From positions 52,074 to 116,073 of the forward strand of contig PHAL01000004.1 of NCBI GenBank assembly GCA_002840355.1: a stretch of DNA of 64,000 nucleotides. The letters run 5' to 3'. The position numbers were made by a program, and so were the translations under genes. Positions 35,734 to 42,973 of this stretch are shown here, piece by piece; the first letter of the stretch is position 1, and the number at the start of each line of letters is the position of its first letter. The notes below the pieces were generated by a model. It saw only the letters and a list, made by a program, of their open reading frames with translations. It was not told the origin of the DNA and did not search any database. Source of the DNA: Elusimicrobia bacterium HGW-Elusimicrobia-3. Lineage in GTDB: Bacteria > Elusimicrobiota > Elusimicrobia > Elusimicrobiales > UBA9959.

Positions 35734-36953
35734 TCTTTTATCCTCGCAAGTTCCCTGGAAAGTTCAAGGTATCTGTCGATATTGGACCCGCTGAATTCGC
35801 TTACTGCCCTGGCCCTGGCGGCGGCGCCCATCGCGGCGGCCAGCGGCGAGTCGTTTAATAGCAGCGCGGCCTTGGCCGCCAGCGCTTCCGCGTCTCCCGG
35901 CGGCACGAAAAAGCCGCTTATTCCATCGGTTATGGTCGAGGCGGTGCCGCCTATTTTTGAGACTACGGAGGGCAGGCCGCAGGCCATGGCCTCGACCGTG
36001 ACGAGGCCCAGCCCTTCCATCCGCATGGTGGGGTTGAGGTATATGTCGGCGCCGTTATAGATGAACGGCATCTCGCCGTTGCGCCGCGCACCGGCGAAAG
36101 AGACGGCGCCGGACAATCCCGGCTCGGCGGCCGCCGCTTTGAGCGCGGGCAGTTCCGGCCCGTCCCCGACGATCAGCAGCCTGGCGGAGGGGGAAGCCTG
36201 GCGCAGCCTGGAAAAAGCCTCCAATCCGACGTGCAGCCCCTTCTGCTTGTGCAGGATGCCGGCCATGAGCAGCACTTTGTTCTCACCGGTGAAGCCGAAC
36301 TCCGCGCGGGCCGCCTTTCTAAGTTCTGCGTCCGGCCGGAACAGGGCGGTGTCCACTGGGTTGAATATGGTCCTGAATTTGGCTGCGCTGGCGGGAAACT
36401 CCCGCTCCAGCGCGGCTGTGGTTTCCCTGCTGACGCCCACCAGCAGATCGGAATCCCGCACCATGGCGCGAAAGCGCGGGATGTAATAAAAAAGGGTCTG
36501 CGCCGCGTAGCGGGTCAGGAAGTAGAAAAGTTCGCGGGCCGATGAGACGCGGTTGAAGTTGCTCGCTATTTCACCGCGCACGGCCAGGCCGTTAACTATG
36601 GAAATAACCGGTTTCCTTTCCGCTCTCGGGATGGCGGCGTAAGAGAGCCCGGCGAAATTCTCCGCCCACACCGCGTCAATTCTTTCCTCTTCGCAGAGGC
36701 GGGAGAGCTTGGCCGCGCTGGCCGTCCACCACGCAGGAGCCTCCGCCCGGGACATGCGGTAGCTGGTGCCCTTGAGGTAATAGATCCGTATGCCGGGCCG
36801 CTCTTCGGTCTCAATGCCTTCGGGGTGGGCCGTAGTGACCCAAAAAACCCGGTGTCCGCGCGCGGCGGCCAGCCTGGCCAGGGAGTCGGCCTGCAGTTCG
36901 GTGCCGCCCTGCCGGTGCAGCGGCGTTGAAGTTGATACGATGCAAATGTTCAT
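35730..36953 (-). CDS. GT4 family glycosyltransferase
   Basis: 407 residues. GT-B fold: N-terminal MNICIVSTSTPLHRQGGTELQ, domain linker around 180-200, donor site GILHKQKGLHVGLEAF, GDGPELPALK and MEGLGLVTVEAMACGLP. Closest in style to glycogen-synthase-like GT4 enzymes that use UDP- or GDP-sugars. ATGA overlap with the downstream CDP-alcohol phosphotransferase-like gene. The AT-richer block begins just upstream of it. Confidence 0.9.
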   Translation of the reverse strand: MNICIVSTSTPLHRQGGTELQADSLARLAAARGHRVFWVTTAHPEGIETEERPGIRIYYLKGTSYRMSRAEAPAWWTASAAKLSRLCEEERIDAVWAENFAGLSYAAIPRAERKPVISIVNGLAVRGEIASNFNRVSSARELFYFLTRYAAQTLFYYIPRFRAMVRDSDLLVGVSRETTAALEREFPASAAKFRTIFNPVDTALFRPDAELRKAARAEFGFTGENKVLLMAGILHKQKGLHVGLEAFSRLRQASPSARLLIVGDGPELPALKAAAAEPGLSGAVSFAGARRNGEMPFIYNGADIYLNPTMRMEGLGLVTVEAMACGLPSVVSKIGGTASTITDGISGFFVPPGDAEALAAKAALLLNDSPLAAAMGAAARARAVSEFSGSNIDRYLELSRELARIKE

Positions 36954-36988
36954 ACGTCTATCGGCGGCAAAAATACCGCTTCTTGCCC

Positions 36989-37726
36989 TTAAGATGCTTT
37001 AACCAGAAAAACAATGCTGTCTGCAAACATCTCCGGCCAGAAATTACATAACGGTGAAAGGCCGGAAGTAGCTTTCATACTGGCGACCTTATAACCGCGC
37101 GCCGAGAGCCAGAGTTTGAAATCTGTTAACGTCCAGAAGCGAAGATGCTCGCCTGGATGATAAACCCACTGGACCGGGAAGCGCCCGAAAAGAAGCCTTA
37201 GCCGGTGGGTATAGTGTCCGGTGTTCGGTATCGATAAGAGTAAACCCCTGCGGAATCTATTTTTTACTTTTTCTATCAAATCTTCCGGGTTAGGAATGTG
37301 CTCAAGGACTTCGGAAATAATGATATAGTCATAAACCTTTTCAATTTTGAAATCACTCGAGGCCGCATCCGCCACCTTTGCTGAAAAACCTCTCTCCAGG
37401 GCTTTATTCACGGCCGCAGCGGATATGTCTATTCCTTCACCGATAATATGATTGTGCTCGGTAAGGTACTTCAATGTCGCACCATTCCCGCAGCCGATAT
37501 CGAGAACAGTGCTTCCGTCTTCTATAAGTTCGGAAAACGAAGGATAGCGGTCTGAAAATCCAAATTCCAGTTTCTGTTCCCAATATTCATTGTAATCCAT
37601 GCGCTCTATCGTTTGAGCTGGAGAGGTGAAAATGGCGGTGAGCGTGGTCCGTACCCGGCTTGGGAAGGCCAGGAGCCTGTTAAAGAATTCCTTGATAATG
37701 CGTGGCATAAGAATGTTGTGGCGCAC
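36989..37726 (-). CDS. class I SAM-dependent methyltransferase
   Basis: 245 residues from a GTG at 37726 with GGGAG 11 nt upstream; an ATG at 37708 is an alternative. SAM motif I VLDIGCGNGATLKYL, acidic motif GEGIDIS, motif IV YIIISEVLEHIPNPEDL. Likely methylates a sugar or lipid-linked intermediate; the substrate is unknown. The DNA is clearly AT-richer than flanking genes (many AAA, ATA and TTT codons), suggesting recent acquisition. Confidence 0.8.
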   Translation of the reverse strand: MRHNILMPRIIKEFFNRLLAFPSRVRTTLTAIFTSPAQTIERMDYNEYWEQKLEFGFSDRYPSFSELIEDGSTVLDIGCGNGATLKYLTEHNHIIGEGIDISAAAVNKALERGFSAKVADAASSDFKIEKVYDYIIISEVLEHIPNPEDLIEKVKNRFRRGLLLSIPNTGHYTHRLRLLFGRFPVQWVYHPGEHLRFWTLTDFKLWLSARGYKVASMKATSGLSPLCNFWPEMFADSIVFLVKAS

Positions 37727-37730
37727 GGGT

Positions 37731-38717
37731 TTAGCAACTCCCGGGCTCTACTCGCTTCCCCCAGTATCCGAATATGCCGTCAAAGTAAGCTTTGACGGTC
37801 AACCGCAGATGTGCGCCTTTCCTTCCCGCACCGGCGTTTCTTGCGCGTGTTAGTTCATTCAGGAAAAGCTTGGCGAAAAGGACAATGATCGGCAGTGTCT
37901 TTCCGCCATGACGCTTTGCGCAGAATATGCGGTTGCGTAATCGGTAATAGCGTTTCCAATCGGCAGCGGGAGCTCCCTGCGCGCTTCGCATCAGTTCCTT
38001 ATGGACTACTACCGAGGAGTTTACCAGAAGAAGCTTGCCGTGTCTGGCCAGTCTCAACGAGTAATCAAGATCGTCGTACAAGATAAAGAACCCCTCGTCA
38101 GGATATCCCGTCACGGCAATACCGCGCCTGCTGACAAGGAAACCTACAAAAGTCGCGTATCCCACAAAGGTGGTCTCCAGACGGTAATCAGACTCGGGCA
38201 AAGGATTATGTTTAACCAACTCCTTGTCGAACCAACCCCTGCAAAGTCTCAGCGTTTCTCCTTTTTCATTTATGACTTTCGAAGCTAGCAGCAAAGTTTC
38301 ACTTCCAGGTGTCGTATCTCCCCCTGCAAGCAGGAGTTCAAGAGCCCGCAGTTCCGGCTCTGAATCGTCATCCATCAGCCATAGCCAGTCGAAGCCGCTA
38401 TTGTATCCCAGTTCCATCCCTCTCTTGAACCCGCCCGAGCCCCCGGTGTTTTCCTCCAATCTCAAATACCTGATTTGAATGGCGGGGCGGCCAGGCGCAC
38501 AGTAGGTTAACGTGGAATCCTTGCCCCCGGAGTCGGTGAATCCAGCAGCGTGAAGAGCTTCGCGTGTGGACATCTCAGAGGCGTTGTCGATTATCAAAAT
38601 AGCGTCAAGCGGGCGGCTCTGCGCGATAAGGGACGCAAGACACTCCAAAAGCAGTTTTGGCCTGTCGTGGGTAACCACAACAGCCGCAATGCGTTCCGAT
38701 GGCCCTTTGTCCGTCAT
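37731..38717 (-). CDS. GT2 glycosyltransferase, galactofuranosyl/rhamnosyl type
   Basis: 328 residues. GT-A fold with AAVVVTHDRPKLLLECLASL, IIDNASE, NTGGSGGFKRGM and LWLMDDDSEP (metal DDD). The middle FFILYDDLDYSLRLARHG fits the W/L-D-D-x-E-like catalytic segment. The NTGGSGGFKRG motif is usual in GlfT-like and rhamnosyl GT2 enzymes. It belongs to the AT-richer block. Confidence 0.85.
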   Translation of the reverse strand: MTDKGPSERIAAVVVTHDRPKLLLECLASLIAQSRPLDAILIIDNASEMSTREALHAAGFTDSGGKDSTLTYCAPGRPAIQIRYLRLEENTGGSGGFKRGMELGYNSGFDWLWLMDDDSEPELRALELLLAGGDTTPGSETLLLASKVINEKGETLRLCRGWFDKELVKHNPLPESDYRLETTFVGYATFVGFLVSRRGIAVTGYPDEGFFILYDDLDYSLRLARHGKLLLVNSSVVVHKELMRSAQGAPAADWKRYYRLRNRIFCAKRHGGKTLPIIVLFAKLFLNELTRARNAGAGRKGAHLRLTVKAYFDGIFGYWGKRVEPGSC

Positions 38718-38744
38718 GTCTGTGGTCTTTTACCTTCCCCTACG

Positions 38745-40007
38745 CTAGATCGCAGCCGGTCTCTTTTCCCGAAACATCCGGAAATATCGTAACGACATGC
38801 CTAATATGAGCAACTCCGTGAGTAAGGCGTTGACGCTTATCCCAATGTGCCCTAACCCCAGCACGTAAGCGAAAATAACGCCGCTTATCAAGCTAAAAAC
38901 AGTGGCCGTTGCTACAACCCTGGGCCACAATTCCTGATGGCCGAAGGCGACCAGAAAAAACATCGTGTAAATCGTGGAGAGCGTCACCAGGAACGGGATA
39001 AATGAAAGTATCCTGAGCGCCCAGACGCTCTCTTCGAACTGCGGCCCTAGCACTAGCCCGGTAATCTGTCTGGCAAAAAGAAGCAGGAGCAAAGAAATAA
39101 TGAAAGACGGGATCCCCAGGATCTTGATGGTTCTGTTTATGAATTTAAGGCCCTCCGTCCTGGATGCGCTCGATAAGCGGCTTACGTGCGGGTAGAGTGT
39201 CTGGTAGGCTGGTGACATCAGCTTCTGAATGGCGCGCGTAATCTTTTCTGCCGCGCTGTAATAACCCACTATCGTCGGATTTGAAAACAAGCCTAATAGG
39301 AGGACGTTGTTTGCCAAGTAGATGTTTATTGAAACCATCGAGATGAAAATGTGCCACCCATCCTTTAGCTCTTTTTTAAGGGAATCGATACTGGGCGCGC
39401 TAAACCTGATGTTCAGTCTAAAGAAAATGACGTAGAGACTGGCCAGGCCGGAAAGGGCGGGGCCAAGAGTGTAAATTATCGGAAGAAATACATAATCTCC
39501 CGTTTCATTTATGAAAATGAAGGTAGAGAACGTAAGTATAAGGCTTGAAGAGAAACTTAACGCGGCTAATTGCTTCATCCGTTCCAGACCCTGCAGCATC
39601 CAGGCGGGAAAAAGAAGGTTCGCCAGGACTGCGCCAAAGCTGAAAAAGTAAAGTGGGGCCTCCTCCCTGAGTGAGTCGACTGAAAACACGATAGCGGTGA
39701 GCGCTGCCGCGCTCAGCAACGCGAAAAAAGTCTTCAGCACCATAATTGTTGAAAAAACTTCGGCGGTTTTTACCGGGTCGTCGCGGTTTATGGAAATCTT
39801 TCTTGTGCCCGACATGTTGAAGCCGTAGTCCGTAATTACCACGAAATATTGGATCAGCGCCTGCGCAAAGGCTACCAGGCCGAATTTTTCCGGGCCTATG
39901 ACTCTAACCACATACGGCACGGTTATCAGGGGGAAAATATAATTTACAACCTGAACGCTGAACAGGGATAGGAAGTTCGAGATTAAGCCTCTGCGTGTGG
40001 TGCTCAT
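38745..40007 (-). CDS. Wzx-like polysaccharide flippase
   Basis: 420 residues with about twelve hydrophobic segments and the N-terminal signature LISNFLSLFSVQVVNYIFPL, then VPYVVRVIGPEKFGL, both typical of the MATE/Wzx (PST) family. Flips lipid-linked repeat units across the inner membrane for the Wzy-like polymerase. It is the first gene of the minus-strand unit. The DNA is distinctly AT-rich. A TATATT hexamer lies 8 nt before the ATG. Confidence 0.9.
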   Translation of the reverse strand: MSTTRRGLISNFLSLFSVQVVNYIFPLITVPYVVRVIGPEKFGLVAFAQALIQYFVVITDYGFNMSGTRKISINRDDPVKTAEVFSTIMVLKTFFALLSAAALTAIVFSVDSLREEAPLYFFSFGAVLANLLFPAWMLQGLERMKQLAALSFSSSLILTFSTFIFINETGDYVFLPIIYTLGPALSGLASLYVIFFRLNIRFSAPSIDSLKKELKDGWHIFISMVSINIYLANNVLLLGLFSNPTIVGYYSAAEKITRAIQKLMSPAYQTLYPHVSRLSSASRTEGLKFINRTIKILGIPSFIISLLLLLFARQITGLVLGPQFEESVWALRILSFIPFLVTLSTIYTMFFLVAFGHQELWPRVVATATVFSLISGVIFAYVLGLGHIGISVNALLTELLILGMSLRYFRMFREKRPAAI

Positions 40008-40291
40008 TTTGTCGAAATATATGCTGAAAACGTCTTTTGTGATTATATAAATAATATATATTGCACGATATGACGTTTCCGGTTAAAAATTGTAACATTA
40101 ACTGCATCTTTCTGTGGTCAGTCTTTCATCCTTGTGCTATGGCGAGGAGATGCGCACTTACTGGACATATTTTGCCGAGCCCAATGGGCGGCCTGCACGA
40201 GTTGAACAGGACACGGCCGGGTAGCCGGCTCAACCGGAAATTTGTAGCATTGGCGGAGGGCCGTTTAGCGCGGACAATTATCGGACAATAA
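40008..40291. promoter_or_regulatory. divergent AT-rich control region
   Basis: 284 bp between divergent units. It has TATAAT-like and TATATT-like sites near 40005-40065 for the flippase unit, and a direct repeat CGGACAAT (40271-40278 and 40282-40289, period 11) touching the start codon of the plus-strand methyltransferase. No ribosome-binding site for that gene, no JUMPstart/ops element and no open frame of note. Confidence 0.4.
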
Positions 40292-41020
40292 ATGAAAAAA
40301 GGACTGCTCAGGGATCTTTTACGCAAGGCGGTGCGGGCCGACCAGGAAGGCCTGCGCGTGCACGAGGCCGTAATGAGGCTGCTGCGCCGCATAGGCCGGG
40401 CAGATTCCCTGCTGGACGTTGGCTGCGCCGAGGGCGGCAAGGCCCCGCTTTACGCGGACGCCCTTTCAATTCCTCCCGGGGGGGTGACGGGGGTGGAGGG
40501 GAACAAAGCGCATTGCCTTCAGGCTTCCTCTAAATTCAAGGCGGAGTGCGTGGACTTCGAGAGGGAAAAACTGCCTTTCGCCGATGAAAGTTTCGAGGTC
40601 GTGGTATGCAACCAGGTCCTTGAACACCTGAAGAACATCTTTCTGCCGCTGGCGGAAATGGACCGGGTGGTCAAGACCGGCGGCTGGCTGGTTATCGGTA
40701 TCCCGAACCTGGCCGCCCTTCACAACAGGGTCTTGATGTTGGCCGGCCGGCAGCCGCTGTGCAATAATATCACCGGGCCGCACATACGCTGTTTCACGCA
40801 TTCGGCGTTCTCTGATTTTCTGCGGACCAACCACAATTTCGAGATCGCGGCTGTCGAGTCCGCGACGCTGTACCCGCTCCCCTATCCGCTCGTGGACCTG
40901 TTGGGGCGGAATCTGCACGGTTTGGCCGCCTCCACCTTTTACCTGCTGAAAAAGAAAAAGCACGCGCCCGAGGGATGCGGTTGGAACCTGTCCAACATCG
41001 GAGACACGCTGCTCGACTGA
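40292..41020 (+). CDS. class I SAM-dependent methyltransferase
   Basis: 242 residues. Motif I SLLDVGCAEGGKAPLYA, motif II VTGVEGNKAHC, motif IV VVVCNQVLEHLKNIFLPLAEM, then a hydrophobic C-terminal region. UbiE/Coq5-like in layout, but the locus points to methylation of a glycan or lipid carrier. First gene of a plus-strand run of GTs and methyltransferases to 48111. GC content returns to the local high level here. Confidence 0.8.
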   Translation: MKKGLLRDLLRKAVRADQEGLRVHEAVMRLLRRIGRADSLLDVGCAEGGKAPLYADALSIPPGGVTGVEGNKAHCLQASSKFKAECVDFEREKLPFADESFEVVVCNQVLEHLKNIFLPLAEMDRVVKTGGWLVIGIPNLAALHNRVLMLAGRQPLCNNITGPHIRCFTHSAFSDFLRTNHNFEIAAVESATLYPLPYPLVDLLGRNLHGLAASTFYLLKKKKHAPEGCGWNLSNIGDTLLD

Positions 41021-41062
41021 CATGCGGCGCACGCACGCTAAAGGACCGTCACGGGGGTTATT

Positions 41063-42184
41063 ATGAAGCGCAGGATAAAAATACTTTTCGTGATAGAGAA
41101 TGCCTGTTACGGTGGCGGAGAGAAAACCTTCTCGCTGCTGATCCGGGGGCTACCGAAGGAGGAGTTCGGCATCTACTGCGCGGCCCTGCCGTCGGGCCGT
41201 TTTTATGAAGAAGTAAAGGACCATTGCCGCTTCCTGCCGCTGGACCTCTCGTGCCGCCTGAACCTGCGCAATATCGGGCGCCTGCGGACGATGATGGCCG
41301 AGAACGACATAGACGTGGCCCATAGCCAGGGCGCACGCGCGGATTTCTTTTGCGCGCTGGCGGCGGCGAAGGCCGGCGTACGTGCGGTTTCTACAGTGGC
41401 GATGCCGGTGGACGGCTTCGACGTGGGCTGGCTGCGCAAGAAAATCTACCTGGCGCTGAACGCGGCGGCCGAGAAACGCACCCACTCTTTTATCACGGTA
41501 GCGGACTATATAAAGCAGGTGCTGGTGGAGCGGCACGGCATTCCCGGCGGCAAGGTGGAAGTCATCCCCAACCCCGCGGTGCTGGACGGCGGGGACGGCT
41601 TCGACGCTTCGCGTGTGATCGCCGAGTTGGGGCTGCGCGGCCGAATCGTGCTGGCCGCCCTGGGCCGGCTGGAGAACCAGAAGGGTTTCGACATACTGCT
41701 GGAGGCGCTGCCTCTGCTGGGTAAGTCGCGGCCCGAGCTCTTCGAAAAGATCAAATGCGTTATCGCCGGCTCCGGCTCGCAGGAGGCCGCACTGCGCCGC
41801 CTGGCGGCGCCGCTGGGGGATAAAGTTGTTTTTACTGGTTTCCGCGACGACGTACGCGACTTCCTGGCCGCTGCCGACGTGTTCGTGCTGCCGTCGCGCT
41901 CCGAGGGCCAACCGCTGGCGCTGCTGGAGGCCATGGCCATCGGCAAACCGGTGCTGGCTGCCGACCTGCCGGGGGTCAAGGAGCTAGTGACGGACGGGGA
42001 CAACGGTGCCCTGTTCAAAGCCGGGGACCCCACCGCTATGGCTGAAAGGCTGGCCGCGCTGCTCTCCGACCCTTCCGGCGCCCGCCGGTTCGGGGCGGCC
42101 GCGGCGGGAACGGCTTCTCGCTTCACTCTTGAGCCGTTCATGCACGCGCACGAAGAATTCTATCTTAAGGCGGGGAATCAATGA
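41063..42184 (+). CDS. GT4 family glycosyltransferase
   Basis: 373 residues. GT-B fold: FVIENACYGGGEKTFSLLI at the N-terminus, the donor site LGRLENQKGFDILLEAL, then GSGSQEAALRRL and SEGQPLALLEAMAIGKPV. ATGA overlap with the next gene indicates coupling. Sugar specificity unknown. Confidence 0.9.
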   Translation: MKRRIKILFVIENACYGGGEKTFSLLIRGLPKEEFGIYCAALPSGRFYEEVKDHCRFLPLDLSCRLNLRNIGRLRTMMAENDIDVAHSQGARADFFCALAAAKAGVRAVSTVAMPVDGFDVGWLRKKIYLALNAAAEKRTHSFITVADYIKQVLVERHGIPGGKVEVIPNPAVLDGGDGFDASRVIAELGLRGRIVLAALGRLENQKGFDILLEALPLLGKSRPELFEKIKCVIAGSGSQEAALRRLAAPLGDKVVFTGFRDDVRDFLAAADVFVLPSRSEGQPLALLEAMAIGKPVLAADLPGVKELVTDGDNGALFKAGDPTAMAERLAALLSDPSGARRFGAAAAGTASRFTLEPFMHAHEEFYLKAGNQ

Positions 42185-42936
42185 GCGGACTGGCGAGCGT
42201 GCTGCGGGTGATACGGCCAGCGCACTTTTTGAAAGCTTTGCTGCATCCGCTTGAGGAGCTGGAGGCTTTTAAATACCATTACCGCAGGGTTTCAGCCAGC
42301 GAGTTCGTGGGTTTTCTCGCTCCGGAAGCCTCACCAGCGGCAGTGGAAGAGATTCGCCGGCAGCTCTCGGGGCACACCGCCTTCAAGGCCAGGCTGGACT
42401 CCGAGTTGAAAATACACGGCGACGGCTACGGGGGTCAGATGACCAGGGAGGCGCCGGCCATATACAGCCTGGTGCGCCTGCTAAAGCCCCGGGTGGTGGT
42501 GGAAACCGGCGTGGCGGACGGGGTAACCTCCTCCTATATACTGCGCGCGCTGGAGGACAACGGTGAAGGAAAGCTGTACTCCATCGACCTGCCCAGCGGC
42601 CTGCTGCCGGTGGGGCGCCTGCCGGGCTGGATAGTGGAAGAAGCGTTGCGAAAAAGATGGGATCTGCGGGTCGGCGACGCCGCCGAGCTGCTGCCGACGC
42701 TGCTCAAGGAACTCGGTGAGATAGACATGTTCCTGCACGACAGTCTGCATACCTACGGGCATATGACGCTGGAGTACCGCGCGGCCTGGCCGCGGCTGAA
42801 GACGGGCGGGTTGTTCCTCTCGCATGACGTGGGACAGAATAAGGCTTTCTTCGACTTTATGAAGGAAAGAGGTATAGGCTGGGGACAGTGGCGAGTGCTG
42901 CATGTTCTCGGAGGGCTTAGAAAAATTCCTGCATGA
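42181..42936 (+). CDS. SAM-dependent methyltransferase-like protein
   Basis: 251 residues. Central motif VVVETGVADGVTSSYILRAL, then LYSIDLPSG and an acidic FLHDSLHTYGHMTLEYRAAW block as in cephalosporin-hydroxylase-like (CmcI) and Methyltransf_24 proteins, with two possible metal-binding His. Candidate O-methyltransferase or sugar-modifying enzyme. It overlaps the upstream GT4 gene by 4 bp and is followed after 37 bp by the AsnB-GT9 fusion. Confidence 0.75.
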   Translation: MSGLASVLRVIRPAHFLKALLHPLEELEAFKYHYRRVSASEFVGFLAPEASPAAVEEIRRQLSGHTAFKARLDSELKIHGDGYGGQMTREAPAIYSLVRLLKPRVVVETGVADGVTSSYILRALEDNGEGKLYSIDLPSGLLPVGRLPGWIVEEALRKRWDLRVGDAAELLPTLLKELGEIDMFLHDSLHTYGHMTLEYRAAWPRLKTGGLFLSHDVGQNKAFFDFMKERGIGWGQWRVLHVLGGLRKIPA

Positions 42937-42973
42937 TTACTCTCGAACCCGTACTTTCCCCGGAGCCGCGCTG

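Noticed and set aside
40008..40291. JUMPstart/ops element for the polysaccharide unit
   Set aside because: GGCGGTAG was not found in this control region.
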